A stretch of 64,000 nt of DNA from assembly GCA_002343985.1 (NCBI GenBank), contig DDTB01000013.1, forward strand, positions 1 to 64,000, written 5' to 3'. A program made the translations under genes and the position numbers. The notes under the pieces were generated by a model. The model was not told the origin of the DNA. It ran no database searches and saw only the letters and a list, made by a program, of their open reading frames with translations. Numbering within the stretch: the stretch's first letter is position 1; the number at the start of each line of letters is the position of its first letter. Below, piece after piece: positions 33,029 through 41,609 of the stretch. Source of the stretch: Chitinophagaceae bacterium UBA2375 (lineage in GTDB: Bacteria > Bacteroidota > Bacteroidia > Chitinophagales > Chitinophagaceae).

Positions 33029-35464
33029 TTACTTGTTGCTAAAGCTCATCATCCACTTTACCCGCGGATCAGTTTTCTCTTCTTTTTTCATCATCCAAAG
33101 GGAATAATACGCACCTTCCGCCCAGTGATCAATGAAATTGTCATAATAGCGGCTGCCCGGGTTGCCGTGTTGCCCGCCAGGGTAAACGCCAAAAGCTTCT
33201 GTTTGGTTGGCCAGGCTGATGACCATCCGCCAACTTGGGCCATGCTTATCCTTGGTTGCATTGATGATATGCGTACCCCCTCCGATCGGTAAGTTGGCCC
33301 TGCTAAATGCGGGTAGCCTCAGTAAATGATCCACATGCGTAGCCTTATTGGCGCCCCAGGGGAGTTTATTTTCCTGGTCGTACTCGATGATTGTTTTCAA
33401 TGCGCCGGCAAAGCCGCGGGTGGCCAGGTTATACAGACTCTCTACCTGCTCCGTGCGTTTATCATCAATAAACCTGAAACTGCTGTCACGCAGGATGGCT
33501 TCCAGCAATGTGCTTTCCATGGGTTTTGCCACATGCTTCGACATGCCTGCATATTCATCAACAAATACAGAATCGTAAAACGATTTCCAGGTTTCCGCGA
33601 AAATGGTTGCCCCGCGTGCATCTACATCATTGCGCAGGTTCCATGACAGTAATTCATTAAGGTATTTTCTGCCCTGCTCATCCAACCGGTTGGGATCAAC
33701 ATATTTCCTGAAAATGGGCATGGCCATTTCTGCAAAGACATTGTAATTATCCGTTTGCAACGACATCATATCCTGTGCCGTAATTTGCTGCATTTGATGC
33801 AGCCGGCGGTTGATGATGAAGCCCCTCGGCGAAGGGTAATCACGGCCCAGGTAATAAGGGTAAGTGGAATCAACCGGGCGCTGGTTGGCGCTGCTCACAA
33901 AACCCCGCTCCGGGTTAAATTGAAATGGAATTTCTTCGAAAGGGATGTACCCCTGCCAGAGATAACTGCTGTCGGTACCCGGCATCACAAAATCGCCCTG
34001 CCCCTTCCATTTAGCGGGAAACCTGCCCTGGGTGCGGATAGCGATATCGCCGTTTTTGGCCGCAAAAAGACAGTTCTGGCCGGGTGTTTCGAGGTATCGA
34101 CAGGCATCCAGGTAATCGGCATAATTGCGGGCATGATTGAGTTTATGAAATATCATCAACTCATTGCTTGGATTATGAGCCGACCATTTCACTGCGTAAT
34201 GATCTTTCCCCGATGACAAGCCGTCGTCTGTATAGGAATGGTCAAACATCACCGGACCGAAAACCGTATAAGCAACCGTGTCTAACAAATCGGGCTTCCC
34301 TTTTATTTTGATGCGTTCAATCCTGAAATCCGTTTTTTTCCATTCGCCGTTATAGAGATATTCCAGGCGGCTTTCGTCTTTGAATTGAATCTTATAATAA
34401 TCACGGACATCCCGTCCGCCATTGGTGAAACCAAATGCGCAACTGTCGTTATACCCGATAATCACACCCGGGGCGCCCGGGAAGGATACGCCATACGCAT
34501 TGAATGATGGAGTGGATATTTGTATTTCATACCACAATGATGGCAGGTTGAGCCCAAGATGCGGGTCGTTGCAAAGGATCGGCGCGCCACTGGCGGTTTT
34601 GGAGCCGGCAACGGCCCAGTTATTACTGCCATTGTCACGGTCTGGCTTAAACAATGATGCGGCACTGACACTATCCGTTGAGAAATACAATGAATCTGCC
34701 GTTTCGGGTATGCGTAAGGGTATGGATGGAGGCGCGAAGGCTGTTCCTTTAGGTATAATCGGGTCCAAAGAATCCTGGATGGGCGGGAACAACAAATCAA
34801 ACTCTTCCTTGCTGAATACATTTTTTGCATTGGTCATTTCAAAATCCGACTCATGCGCTGCCAGGTCGTATGACATGTATTTCAGGAACAGGGCGGTTTT
34901 ATAATTCGACCATGGCTCAGGCGTATAACCCAACAATTTGTATTCAATGGGCAAACTGGCTTCGGAGAGCGATTGTATGTAGGCATTAATCCCGGCGCTG
35001 TATGCATCGCACTGGCGTTTGGTGGTATCATTGGCTTCCATGGCCCTGAGCGAGTTTTCGGCGGCGTAAGGCATGCCCAGCCTCCTGAACTCACGGTCAT
35101 GGTTAAGCGCAACATCCCCCAGCACTTCACTGGCACGTCCTTCGGCAACAAGCACCTGCAATTCCATCTGCCAAAGCCTGAACTTAGCATGCAGGTAGCC
35201 CTGTACAAAATAGGCGTCATCTTCCACTTCCGCGAATACATGTGGTACCAGCCGGTCATCTAAATATACATCCACTTTACCTTTCAGATCGGGGAACCTG
35301 AGCTGTGCTGAAAAATCTTCATCAACCGGCTCAGCGTTTTGCCAGAAACCTTCCTGCGGGGAAAGGAAACTGCCTAATGGTAATGGCAGGTATTGCCTCG
35401 AACTGAGCAGGTAGCAAAGCCCGAAACTGACTGCTGCCGTTAGTAAAAATAAGAATGCGCGCAT
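33029..35464 (-). CDS. Penicillin acylase family N-terminal nucleophile hydrolase
   Basis: 811 residues. A signal or anchor helix at ~3-20 (FLFLLTAAVSFGLCYLLS) directs it to the periplasm. The precursor is cut before Ser280 in NGSNNWAVAGSKTASG, which becomes the N-terminal nucleophile; the family sequence SNNWAV with LCNDPHLGL is complete. The alpha chain precedes it (HVFAEVEDDAYFVQGYLHAKFRLWQMEL). It probably hydrolyses an N-acyl bond, for example of acyl-homoserine lactones or acylated peptides; the substrate is not readable. It heads an operon with the 117-residue protein and DUF5686. Confidence 0.93.
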   Translation of the reverse strand: MRAFLFLLTAAVSFGLCYLLSSRQYLPLPLGSFLSPQEGFWQNAEPVDEDFSAQLRFPDLKGKVDVYLDDRLVPHVFAEVEDDAYFVQGYLHAKFRLWQMELQVLVAEGRASEVLGDVALNHDREFRRLGMPYAAENSLRAMEANDTTKRQCDAYSAGINAYIQSLSEASLPIEYKLLGYTPEPWSNYKTALFLKYMSYDLAAHESDFEMTNAKNVFSKEEFDLLFPPIQDSLDPIIPKGTAFAPPSIPLRIPETADSLYFSTDSVSAASLFKPDRDNGSNNWAVAGSKTASGAPILCNDPHLGLNLPSLWYEIQISTPSFNAYGVSFPGAPGVIIGYNDSCAFGFTNGGRDVRDYYKIQFKDESRLEYLYNGEWKKTDFRIERIKIKGKPDLLDTVAYTVFGPVMFDHSYTDDGLSSGKDHYAVKWSAHNPSNELMIFHKLNHARNYADYLDACRYLETPGQNCLFAAKNGDIAIRTQGRFPAKWKGQGDFVMPGTDSSYLWQGYIPFEEIPFQFNPERGFVSSANQRPVDSTYPYYLGRDYPSPRGFIINRRLHQMQQITAQDMMSLQTDNYNVFAEMAMPIFRKYVDPNRLDEQGRKYLNELLSWNLRNDVDARGATIFAETWKSFYDSVFVDEYAGMSKHVAKPMESTLLEAILRDSSFRFIDDKRTEQVESLYNLATRGFAGALKTIIEYDQENKLPWGANKATHVDHLLRLPAFSRANLPIGGGTHIINATKDKHGPSWRMVISLANQTEAFGVYPGGQHGNPGSRYYDNFIDHWAEGAYYSLWMMKKEEKTDPRVKWMMSFSNK

Positions 35465-35537
35465 GGGAAAATTTATAAGGCGTAAATTAAGGCAATTTCA
35501 GCAATGCGGGGGAACTTGGATTCTCAATCGCCTGCTT

Positions 35538-35545
35538 TAATTTTG
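35538..35545 (+). promoter_or_regulatory. -7 promoter box TAATTTTG for miaE-like gene
   Basis: Exact TAnnTTTG match ending 4 bp before ATG 35550. The transcript should be near-leaderless. Confidence 0.6.
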
Positions 35546-35549
35546 GGCC

Positions 35550-36161
35550 ATGGAAACTTACAGTGAAGACACCCGGAACATCCTCGGCCTGAAACTCCCA
35601 ACCGATCCGCGCTGGGTGAACCTCGCCGAAATTCAGCTAGCTGAAATCCTGACAGACCACGCGTACTGTGAACAAAAAGCCGCAACTACCTGCATTTCCC
35701 TAATCCAGAAGAACCCCGAAAAAGAAAAACTGGTGGAGGAACTCAGCCCGATTGTTACGGAAGAATGGGGCCATTTCCGGATGGTACTGGCGGAATTGAA
35801 AAAACGCAAACTCCCGCTGGGAAAGCAACGAAAGGATGTGTATGTGAATAAACTCCTGGAATTTCAAAAAAAGGGCGGTAGCCCAACAGAGCGGTTTTTA
35901 GACCAGATGCTGATCATGGCGCTGATTGAGGCCAGGAGCTGCGAAAGGTTTAAAAGGTTGAGTGAAAACCTGGATGACAGTTATATGCGGAAATTTTACA
36001 GGAAGTTTATGGAGAGCGAAGCGGGCCACTATACCTTGTTTATTACGTTGGCGGAACATTACATGGATAAGAAAACCGTACGCAAACGATGGGCCGAATG
36101 GCTGGCATATGAAAAAGATGTGATGAACAGCCAGGAATTAAGGGGCGACAGGATTCATTAA
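35550..36161 (+). CDS. miaE: tRNA-(ms2)io6A hydroxylase MiaE-like, diiron
   Basis: 203 residues, a four-helix ferritin-like protein. Diiron ligands are readable: E in NLAEIQLAEILTDHAYCEQKA, ExxH in TEEWGHFRMVL, E in LIEARSCERF, and ExxH in ESEAGHYTLF. MiaE hydroxylates the isopentenyl side chain of ms2i6A37, made in part by MiaB (also in this window). The enzyme needs O2, which suits an aerobe. It converges on the Nramp gene with 9 bp between stops. Confidence 0.9.
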   Translation: METYSEDTRNILGLKLPTDPRWVNLAEIQLAEILTDHAYCEQKAATTCISLIQKNPEKEKLVEELSPIVTEEWGHFRMVLAELKKRKLPLGKQRKDVYVNKLLEFQKKGGSPTERFLDQMLIMALIEARSCERFKRLSENLDDSYMRKFYRKFMESEAGHYTLFITLAEHYMDKKTVRKRWAEWLAYEKDVMNSQELRGDRIH

Positions 36162-36170
36162 AATGGTGCG

Positions 36171-37469
36171 TTAAAAAAACTCAAAATACAATAAGAGTAC
36201 AGCCGCCGCCGTCATCAATAGCAAAGCCAATATCCCAAGGGTATTCGAGAAACAGCCGTTTGTGAATTCTCCCATCACTTTTTTATTGTTTCCAATATGC
36301 AGGATGATGGCAATCAATATTGGGGCTGTGACTCCGTACAACATGGCTGAATAAATGAGCCCCTGCACCGGGGTGATTCCTACATAATTCAAGGTCAAGC
36401 CTATTAAAAGGGATACGGCAATGATGCTGTAAAATGGCCTGGCTTCTGAAAATTTCTTATCCAGACCTAATTCCAAATCAAAGGTTTCGCATATCATGTA
36501 AGACAATGATCCGCTTAAAACGGGTATGGCTAATAACCCAGTGCCAATAATGCCAATGGCGAAAAGCAGGTATGCCATATTTCCGGCAAGGGGCTTCAAG
36601 GCAAGTGCTGCTTCATCAACTGTTTTTATATCGTGTATGCCGGCCTGGTATAGTACCGAACCGGTCGTCAGGATGATAAAAAACATGATGATATTGGAAA
36701 ACAACATGCCGATGTTTACATCCCTGTTCATGGCACCGATGATCCGTTTGTCTACAATCACTTTACGTTCTTTATGCTTCATTTCTTCCACTTCCATGGT
36801 TGCCTGCCAGAAAAAAAGATATGGTGAAATGGTGGTGCCTAAAATGGCAACCAGCACCGCGATGAAATCCCGGTCAAACCTGAATTCGGGTATGAATGCC
36901 GCCCGTGCCACATCCGACCAATCGTGCGTGTACAAAAAAGGGACAAGTATGTATACCAATAATGCCATGCATAAATACTTCAATACACTGGCAAACCTCC
37001 GGTATGGCAGGTAGATGATAAAAACCAGCAATATAACGGTGAACAATACACTAAAATAGGAAGCATCAACGCGCGGGAAAACCATTTGTCCAACCGCGCC
37101 CATGGCCGCGATATTGGCGCCGATATTCATGATGATTGCCGGGAAACTGAACAATATCATGATGTATAAAACCGGTTTCGGATAATAGGCCTTTAAAGTA
37201 CCCGTCAAACCCCTTGAAGTAACAAGCCCTATCCTGGCACAGATTTCCTGGATCGAAGCCATTAATGGGTATGTGATCCAGGCTGTCCACAGTGTTGCGA
37301 GCCCAAAAGACGCGCCTGCCTGCGAATAAGTCGCAATACCGGAAGGGTCATCGTCACTCGCGCCAGTAACCAATCCCGGCCCGAGTTTGCGCCATAACCT
37401 TCTGATGGAAAATGGCTTTCGCCCGGGGTTAGATGGGCTTGATGGTATGTGCTGGGCTGGTTGCGGCAT
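36171..37469 (-). CDS. Nramp family divalent-metal transporter, atypical
   Basis: 432 residues from ATG 37469, with about eleven hydrophobic helices. A TTG at 37526 overlaps the upstream gene and lies in a TATTTG-like promoter element, so it is not used. The TM1 motif reads DDDPSGIATYSQAG (~residues 39-52), where classical Mn/Fe Nramp proteins have DPGN. TM6 reads GTTISPYLFFWQ (~211-222), lacking the metal-binding Met found in MPHN-type motifs. The acidic TM1 residue is kept. This suggests a divergent Nramp clade; metal choice cannot be told here and could be Mg, Al-type or other cations. Confidence 0.85.
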   Translation of the reverse strand: MPQPAQHIPSSPSNPGRKPFSIRRLWRKLGPGLVTGASDDDPSGIATYSQAGASFGLATLWTAWITYPLMASIQEICARIGLVTSRGLTGTLKAYYPKPVLYIMILFSFPAIIMNIGANIAAMGAVGQMVFPRVDASYFSVLFTVILLVFIIYLPYRRFASVLKYLCMALLVYILVPFLYTHDWSDVARAAFIPEFRFDRDFIAVLVAILGTTISPYLFFWQATMEVEEMKHKERKVIVDKRIIGAMNRDVNIGMLFSNIIMFFIILTTGSVLYQAGIHDIKTVDEAALALKPLAGNMAYLLFAIGIIGTGLLAIPVLSGSLSYMICETFDLELGLDKKFSEARPFYSIIAVSLLIGLTLNYVGITPVQGLIYSAMLYGVTAPILIAIILHIGNNKKVMGEFTNGCFSNTLGILALLLMTAAAVLLLYFEFF

Positions 37470-37512
37470 TGGTTTCAGGTATCCGGGTATGTAACGGTGT
37501 TTTCCTTCCGGT

Positions 37513-38484
37513 TTAGGTTTGTGCAAATATGCTTAGTTCCCGGGAAAAATCGATGTAAGGATAATCCGTCATCAACGCCTTTGTTTTCCCTTCATATTGA
37601 TGTAAAAATTTTTGATGGGCATTTGATGAGGGATTAAAAGCTTTATGGCTGGCGGCCTGCACGATCTCCGCAATCCTGTCGAGCAGGCCAATGCAGGCTT
37701 TATCGAAACAGGTATCCCTGAATTTCTCCCACACATATTGCGTGGCAGCGTAATTGGGATGCACCATATCTTCCGCGAAAAAACGGTAATCCCGCAGGTC
37801 ATCAATGATCAGTTCATAGGCCGGAAAATAAAATACCTGCGGCATCCTGCGGCATAGTTCCTCCACCGCGAGGATGAGGGTGGCTTTGCTCCGGTTGTTC
37901 TCTACAAACCCGTCGCGCAGGTGCCTGACCGGGCTGATCGTGACGAGGCAATGCAATCCCGGGTTCAGCAGAATGGTTTCGCGCAGGCTTTTCTCCAGTA
38001 CATCAACCACTTCTTCTACGGAAAGCAACCTCTTCAAAAACTTATCTGTTGGTACCTTATGGCAGTTTGCAACAACAGCGCCTGATTGCTCATACACAAA
38101 TGCCGAACCCAGCGTCAGCATCAGCCAATCCGCCTCCTTTAAAAATCGATGTGCCTTTTGCTGTGATTCATTGATCCTGCCTAATGCCACCTGTTTGTCG
38201 GGGTGCGAAAACCTGGTATGGTGCGCCCAACTACCCCAAAGCTCCTGGTGGTAAAACAAGTCAGGTTCAGCATATATTTTTGGTGCAATGTATGTTGAAA
38301 GCGAAGCGGCTATGCTGACAGGATTGAACAGGATACCATTGGGGTTATCAATAACCCTGAATTTATGATGAGCCAGTTTCTGCCCGATCTGTTCCGTAAA
38401 GCAGGAACCGATCAGAAAAAGCTTGTCTTCGTGACGAATGGGCTTTGCCAGTGTTTTTGGGGTAAATTCCAACCGGAAATTCAT
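37513..38484 (-). CDS. GSCFA domain-containing protein
   Basis: 323 residues. The family name-giving motif appears as LIGSCFTEQIG at ~24-34, a GDSL-like serine site. Further conserved blocks are NPNGILFNP, the LTLGSAFVYE strand, ISPVRHLRDG, and the C-terminal DMVHPNYAATQYVWEKF where D and H could complete an SGNH-type triad. Together they suggest a cytoplasmic esterase-like enzyme, though family function is undescribed. It lies 43 bp upstream of the Nramp start and 65 bp downstream of the lyase gene. Confidence 0.88.
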   Translation of the reverse strand: MNFRLEFTPKTLAKPIRHEDKLFLIGSCFTEQIGQKLAHHKFRVIDNPNGILFNPVSIAASLSTYIAPKIYAEPDLFYHQELWGSWAHHTRFSHPDKQVALGRINESQQKAHRFLKEADWLMLTLGSAFVYEQSGAVVANCHKVPTDKFLKRLLSVEEVVDVLEKSLRETILLNPGLHCLVTISPVRHLRDGFVENNRSKATLILAVEELCRRMPQVFYFPAYELIIDDLRDYRFFAEDMVHPNYAATQYVWEKFRDTCFDKACIGLLDRIAEIVQAASHKAFNPSSNAHQKFLHQYEGKTKALMTDYPYIDFSRELSIFAQT

Positions 38485-38549
38485 ATCCTGTGATTATGCA
38501 ACCAATAATATAACAGTAAGGAATAGACGAAACAAACAGCACGGGCGAT

Positions 38550-39416
38550 TTACACAAACACTTCGGATGCCAGTTCAATGCATTCAGCAAGCGCTCCCTT
38601 GTCCCAGGTTACGGGAAAATGCCTGTCTTCCAGAAATTGAAGCAACCCTTCCGTATCGATATTTCCTACGAGATGATCCCCCGCCATCGGGCAACCGCCA
38701 ATCCCCTTAATGGCGCCATCGAAACGGTTACATCCCGCGTCGAGAGCGGCTTGCAGCTTAGCGTCTCTGTTGGCCGGACTGGAATGCAAATGCACCCCGA
38801 TCTCAATACCAGGCATCGATTCCACCAGGTGGCCTGTCACCCTCCTGATCTGATCTGGCATTGATAAGCCAACCGTGTCTGCCAGGGAAATTATGCGTAC
38901 ACCCTCCGCCGTTAGTTTCTGTGCCCAGTCGAATACAATATCTTCATTGTAAGGGTCGCCGTAAGGGTTCCCAAATCCCATGGAAATATAAATCACCAGT
39001 TCCTTACTCCTTGATGCACACAAACGTTGTATGTCACGAACCGTTTGAAAGGAATCCAAGATGGATGCATTGGTATTCCGTTGCTGAAAGGTTTCAGATA
39101 TTGAAAACGGGAACCCGAGGTATTGTATTTCATCAAAGGCCACCGCGTCTTCCGCACCTCTTTTGTTGGCTATAATAGCCAGTAATCGTGAAGTGGTTCC
39201 GCTTAAATCCAGTCGCGACAGCACCTCACGGGTATCCGCCATCTGCGGAATGGCTTTGGGGGACACGAAACTTCCAAAATCAATGGTATGAAAACCCACT
39301 TTTAATAAAGCATTGATATACCTGGCTTTTAAGTCTGTCGGTACCTGGTGCGCCCATCCCTGCATGGCATCCCTTGGGCATTCCACAATTTTCATCACTC
39401 TCTGTCCTTTCATCAT
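38550..39416 (-). CDS. Hydroxymethylglutaryl-CoA lyase-like protein
   Basis: 288 residues (adjacent ATGs at 39416 and 39413). TIM-barrel HMGL family: the N-terminal strand carries VECPRDAMQGW instead of the usual VEVGPRDGLQNE, retaining the R-D pair. The metal/His motif GVHLHSSP (HxH) and the catalytic loop GIGGCPMAGDHLVGN (Cys) are intact, as is DFGSFVSPKAIPQMAD. It should cleave HMG-CoA to acetyl-CoA and acetoacetate in leucine degradation, or a related substrate given the altered N-terminal motif. Confidence 0.85.
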   Translation of the reverse strand: MMKGQRVMKIVECPRDAMQGWAHQVPTDLKARYINALLKVGFHTIDFGSFVSPKAIPQMADTREVLSRLDLSGTTSRLLAIIANKRGAEDAVAFDEIQYLGFPFSISETFQQRNTNASILDSFQTVRDIQRLCASRSKELVIYISMGFGNPYGDPYNEDIVFDWAQKLTAEGVRIISLADTVGLSMPDQIRRVTGHLVESMPGIEIGVHLHSSPANRDAKLQAALDAGCNRFDGAIKGIGGCPMAGDHLVGNIDTEGLLQFLEDRHFPVTWDKGALAECIELASEVFV

Positions 39417-39444
39417 TTAGGTGTTTATGATCAGTCTTGTTTTA

Positions 39445-40215
39445 TTATAACCTGCTTCTTTGTGTGGCTGCTTCATACAGCACAATACCTGTCGAAACCG
39501 ATACATTCAATGAGTCAAAATCGGCCGACATAGGTATGCTGAGTGATTCATCGCATATCTTCAGCAATGCCGGGTAAATACCCTGTTCCTCGCCGCCCAT
39601 TACAATCGCGCAGGGCTCTGTCATATCAGCCTGCGATATGCTTTTATCGGCCCGCATAACCGTGGCAAATACTTTGATGCCATTCAAGTGCAGGTCATCC
39701 ACGGCCTTCATGAGGCTGTTCACGCGGCAAACGAAAAGTTTTTCAAGTGCACCCGCAGAAGTGAGGATCGCGTCTTCATTCAATGCCCCCACTCCTTTGT
39801 CTGGTATGATGATCGCGTGCACACCAAAACAATATGCGCTTCGGGCTATGCCCCCGATATTACGGATATCCGTGATGCCATCCAGTATCAAAAAAAGTGG
39901 TGTTTCGCCCTTATCCACTACCCAGGAAATAACCTGCTGCAAATCCTGGTATTCAATCCTCGATTTCAATCCCATGCAACCTTCATGATTGCTCACATTG
40001 AAGCTGTTCAGTTTTTCAACCGGCACTTTACTGATGGGCACACCACGGCTGGCAGCCAGGTCTTTGATGCTATCAATCACCGGGCCGTGTACCGTTGCCT
40101 GTAAGAATATTTTTTCCAGGTGCTCGCCTGATTGCAAGGCCTTAATGACGGCTTCCCTGCCAATGATGAGCGAAGCTTTTTTGGGGCGTTGCTGTTGATT
40201 CCTGAATTTTTTCAC
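39445..40215 (-). CDS. rlmB: 23S rRNA (guanosine-2'-O-)-methyltransferase RlmB, TrmH family
   Basis: 256 residues from GTG 40215, matching homologues that begin with a basic KKFRNQQQ stretch. A TTG at 40242 lies in the promoter zone. The protein has the N-terminal SpoU substrate-binding part (LIIGREAVIKALQSGEHLEK) and SPOUT knot motifs: FLILDGITDIRNIGGIARSAYCFGVHAIIIP, AIVMGGEEQGI, and LNVSVSTGIVLYEA. It methylates G2251 (E. coli numbering) in the P loop of 23S rRNA using SAM. The metK terminator lies directly upstream. Confidence 0.93.
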   Translation of the reverse strand: MKKFRNQQQRPKKASLIIGREAVIKALQSGEHLEKIFLQATVHGPVIDSIKDLAASRGVPISKVPVEKLNSFNVSNHEGCMGLKSRIEYQDLQQVISWVVDKGETPLFLILDGITDIRNIGGIARSAYCFGVHAIIIPDKGVGALNEDAILTSAGALEKLFVCRVNSLMKAVDDLHLNGIKVFATVMRADKSISQADMTEPCAIVMGGEEQGIYPALLKICDESLSIPMSADFDSLNVSVSTGIVLYEAATQRSRL

Positions 40216-40229
40216 AATCTTGCTTTCAG

Positions 40230-40237
40230 CTAAGTTA
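40230..40237 (-). promoter_or_regulatory. -7-like box TAACTTAG before rlmB
   Basis: TAnnTTAG variant on the minus strand, 14 bp upstream of GTG 40215 and 14 bp beyond the metK terminator, as with pcm at 7.6 kb. Confidence 0.4.
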
Positions 40238-40251
40238 AACAATGCATGTAC

Positions 40252-40277
40252 AAAAAACCCTCCGCTCGGGAGGGTTT
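40252..40277 (-). terminator. Terminator of metK
   Basis: Nine-bp stem AAACCCTCC/GGAGGGTTT (40255-40263 with 40269-40277), loop GCTCG, followed on the minus strand by a T run to 40252. It lies 5 bp after the metK stop. Confidence 0.88.
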
Positions 40278-40282
40278 AAGGA

Positions 40283-41542
40283 TTATTTCAGTTTGAATGC
40301 TTTCTTCACTTCCTTCACGGCGTCCAGTTTTTCCCAGGTGAAAAGTTCCACTTTCTTTTTGATGATCTTGCCATCAGGAGAACGGAACGATTTTTCCACT
40401 ACCTGGTTTTTACGGCCCATATGTCCGTAGGCAGCTGTCTCGCTATAAATGGGGCTGCGCAATTTCAGGCGCTTCTCAATGAAATATGGACGCATATCGA
40501 AACATGGCATCGACATCAGGATTTTCGCGATCTCACCGTCGGTCATGTTTACCTTAGCTGTACCATATGTGTTTACATTGATGCTGGTTGGTTCTGCCAC
40601 ACCAATCGCATACGAAACCTGTACCAGAACTTCATCGCACAAGCCGGCGGCAACGAGGTTTTTGGCGATATGGCGGGTAGCATATGCCGCGGAGCGGTCA
40701 ACCTTGCTGGGGTCTTTGCCACTGAACGCGCCACCACCGTGTGCACCCTTGCCACCATAGGTATCAACAATGATCTTACGGCCGGTTAAGCCGGTATCGC
40801 CATGTGGCCCTCCGATAACAAACTTACCGGTCGGATTTATGTGAAATTTAATTTTATTGTTGAACAGGCTGGCGTATTTGCTGTACTTGGCCTTTACCCT
40901 TGGGATCAGGATGTTGATGATGTCTTTGCGGATGCGTGCCTGCATCGCGGCGTCAGTATCAAAATCATCATGCTGTGTTGAAATTACGATGGTGTCAATG
41001 CGCACCGGGCGGTTATTATCGTCATACTCCAGCGTTACCTGGCTTTTGGCATCGGGGCGAAGGTATTTAATCTGCTTGTTCTCCCTGCGCAATACGGCCA
41101 GTTCCTGCAGGAGTTTGTGTGCCAGGTCGAGCGCCAATGGCATATAATCATCCGTTTCATTGCTGGCATAACCAAACATCATACCCTGGTCACCGGCGCC
41201 TTGTTCTTCTTTCTTCTTCTTATCTACACCCTGGTTGATATCAGCCGATTGTTCATGAATGGCTGATAAAATACCACATGAATTGGCTTCAAACATATAC
41301 TCGCTCCTGGTATAACCAATGCGGCGGATCACCTCGCGGGCGATATCCTGGACATCGAGGTACGACTTGCTCTTTACCTCACCGGCGAGGACAACCTGGC
41401 CGGTTGTTACCAGCGTCTCACAAGCAACTTTACTGTTAGGGTCAAAAGCAAGAAAATAATCTATCAACGCGTCGCTGATCTGGTCAGCTACCTTGTCTGG
41501 GTGGCCTTCACTGACAGACTCAGATGTAAATAAATATGGCAT
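40283..41542 (-). CDS. metK: S-adenosylmethionine synthetase
   Basis: 419 residues. Forms SAM from methionine and ATP; tetrameric cytosolic enzyme. Signature blocks: SESVSEGHPDKVADQISDA at the start, GEVKSKSYLDVQ, QGMMFGYA, FVIGGPHGDTGLTGRKIIVDTYGG, and the active-site GGGAFSGKDPSKVDRSAAY. There is an insert of about 15 residues in the VDKKKKEEQGAG region typical of the phylum. The short leader has no room for a SAM riboswitch. Its SAM feeds MiaB, RlmB and Pcm encoded nearby. A full promoter is seen at 41563-41594. Confidence 0.96.
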   Translation of the reverse strand: MPYLFTSESVSEGHPDKVADQISDALIDYFLAFDPNSKVACETLVTTGQVVLAGEVKSKSYLDVQDIAREVIRRIGYTRSEYMFEANSCGILSAIHEQSADINQGVDKKKKEEQGAGDQGMMFGYASNETDDYMPLALDLAHKLLQELAVLRRENKQIKYLRPDAKSQVTLEYDDNNRPVRIDTIVISTQHDDFDTDAAMQARIRKDIINILIPRVKAKYSKYASLFNNKIKFHINPTGKFVIGGPHGDTGLTGRKIIVDTYGGKGAHGGGAFSGKDPSKVDRSAAYATRHIAKNLVAAGLCDEVLVQVSYAIGVAEPTSINVNTYGTAKVNMTDGEIAKILMSMPCFDMRPYFIEKRLKLRSPIYSETAAYGHMGRKNQVVEKSFRSPDGKIIKKKVELFTWEKLDAVKEVKKAFKLK

Positions 41543-41562
41543 GTAATTTTTTTTAAGCTGTG

Positions 41563-41594
41563 CAAAGATAAGGTTGCATCACTGAAGATGCAAA
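41563..41594 (-). promoter_or_regulatory. metK promoter: -33 TTTG and -7 TATCTTTG
   Basis: Minus strand: TTTG at 41594-41591 and exact -7 box at 41570-41563, spacer 20 bp. This is the best complete Bacteroidota promoter in the window. The metK ATG is 20 bp downstream of the box. Confidence 0.7.
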
Positions 41595-41609
41595 GCAGTT
41601 CATGCAAAC

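Noticed and set aside
41543..41609. SAM riboswitch before metK
   Set aside because: Only 67 bp separate metK from the DUF4270 gene, and the promoter at 41563-41594 leaves a leader of about 17 nt, too short for any known SAM riboswitch.
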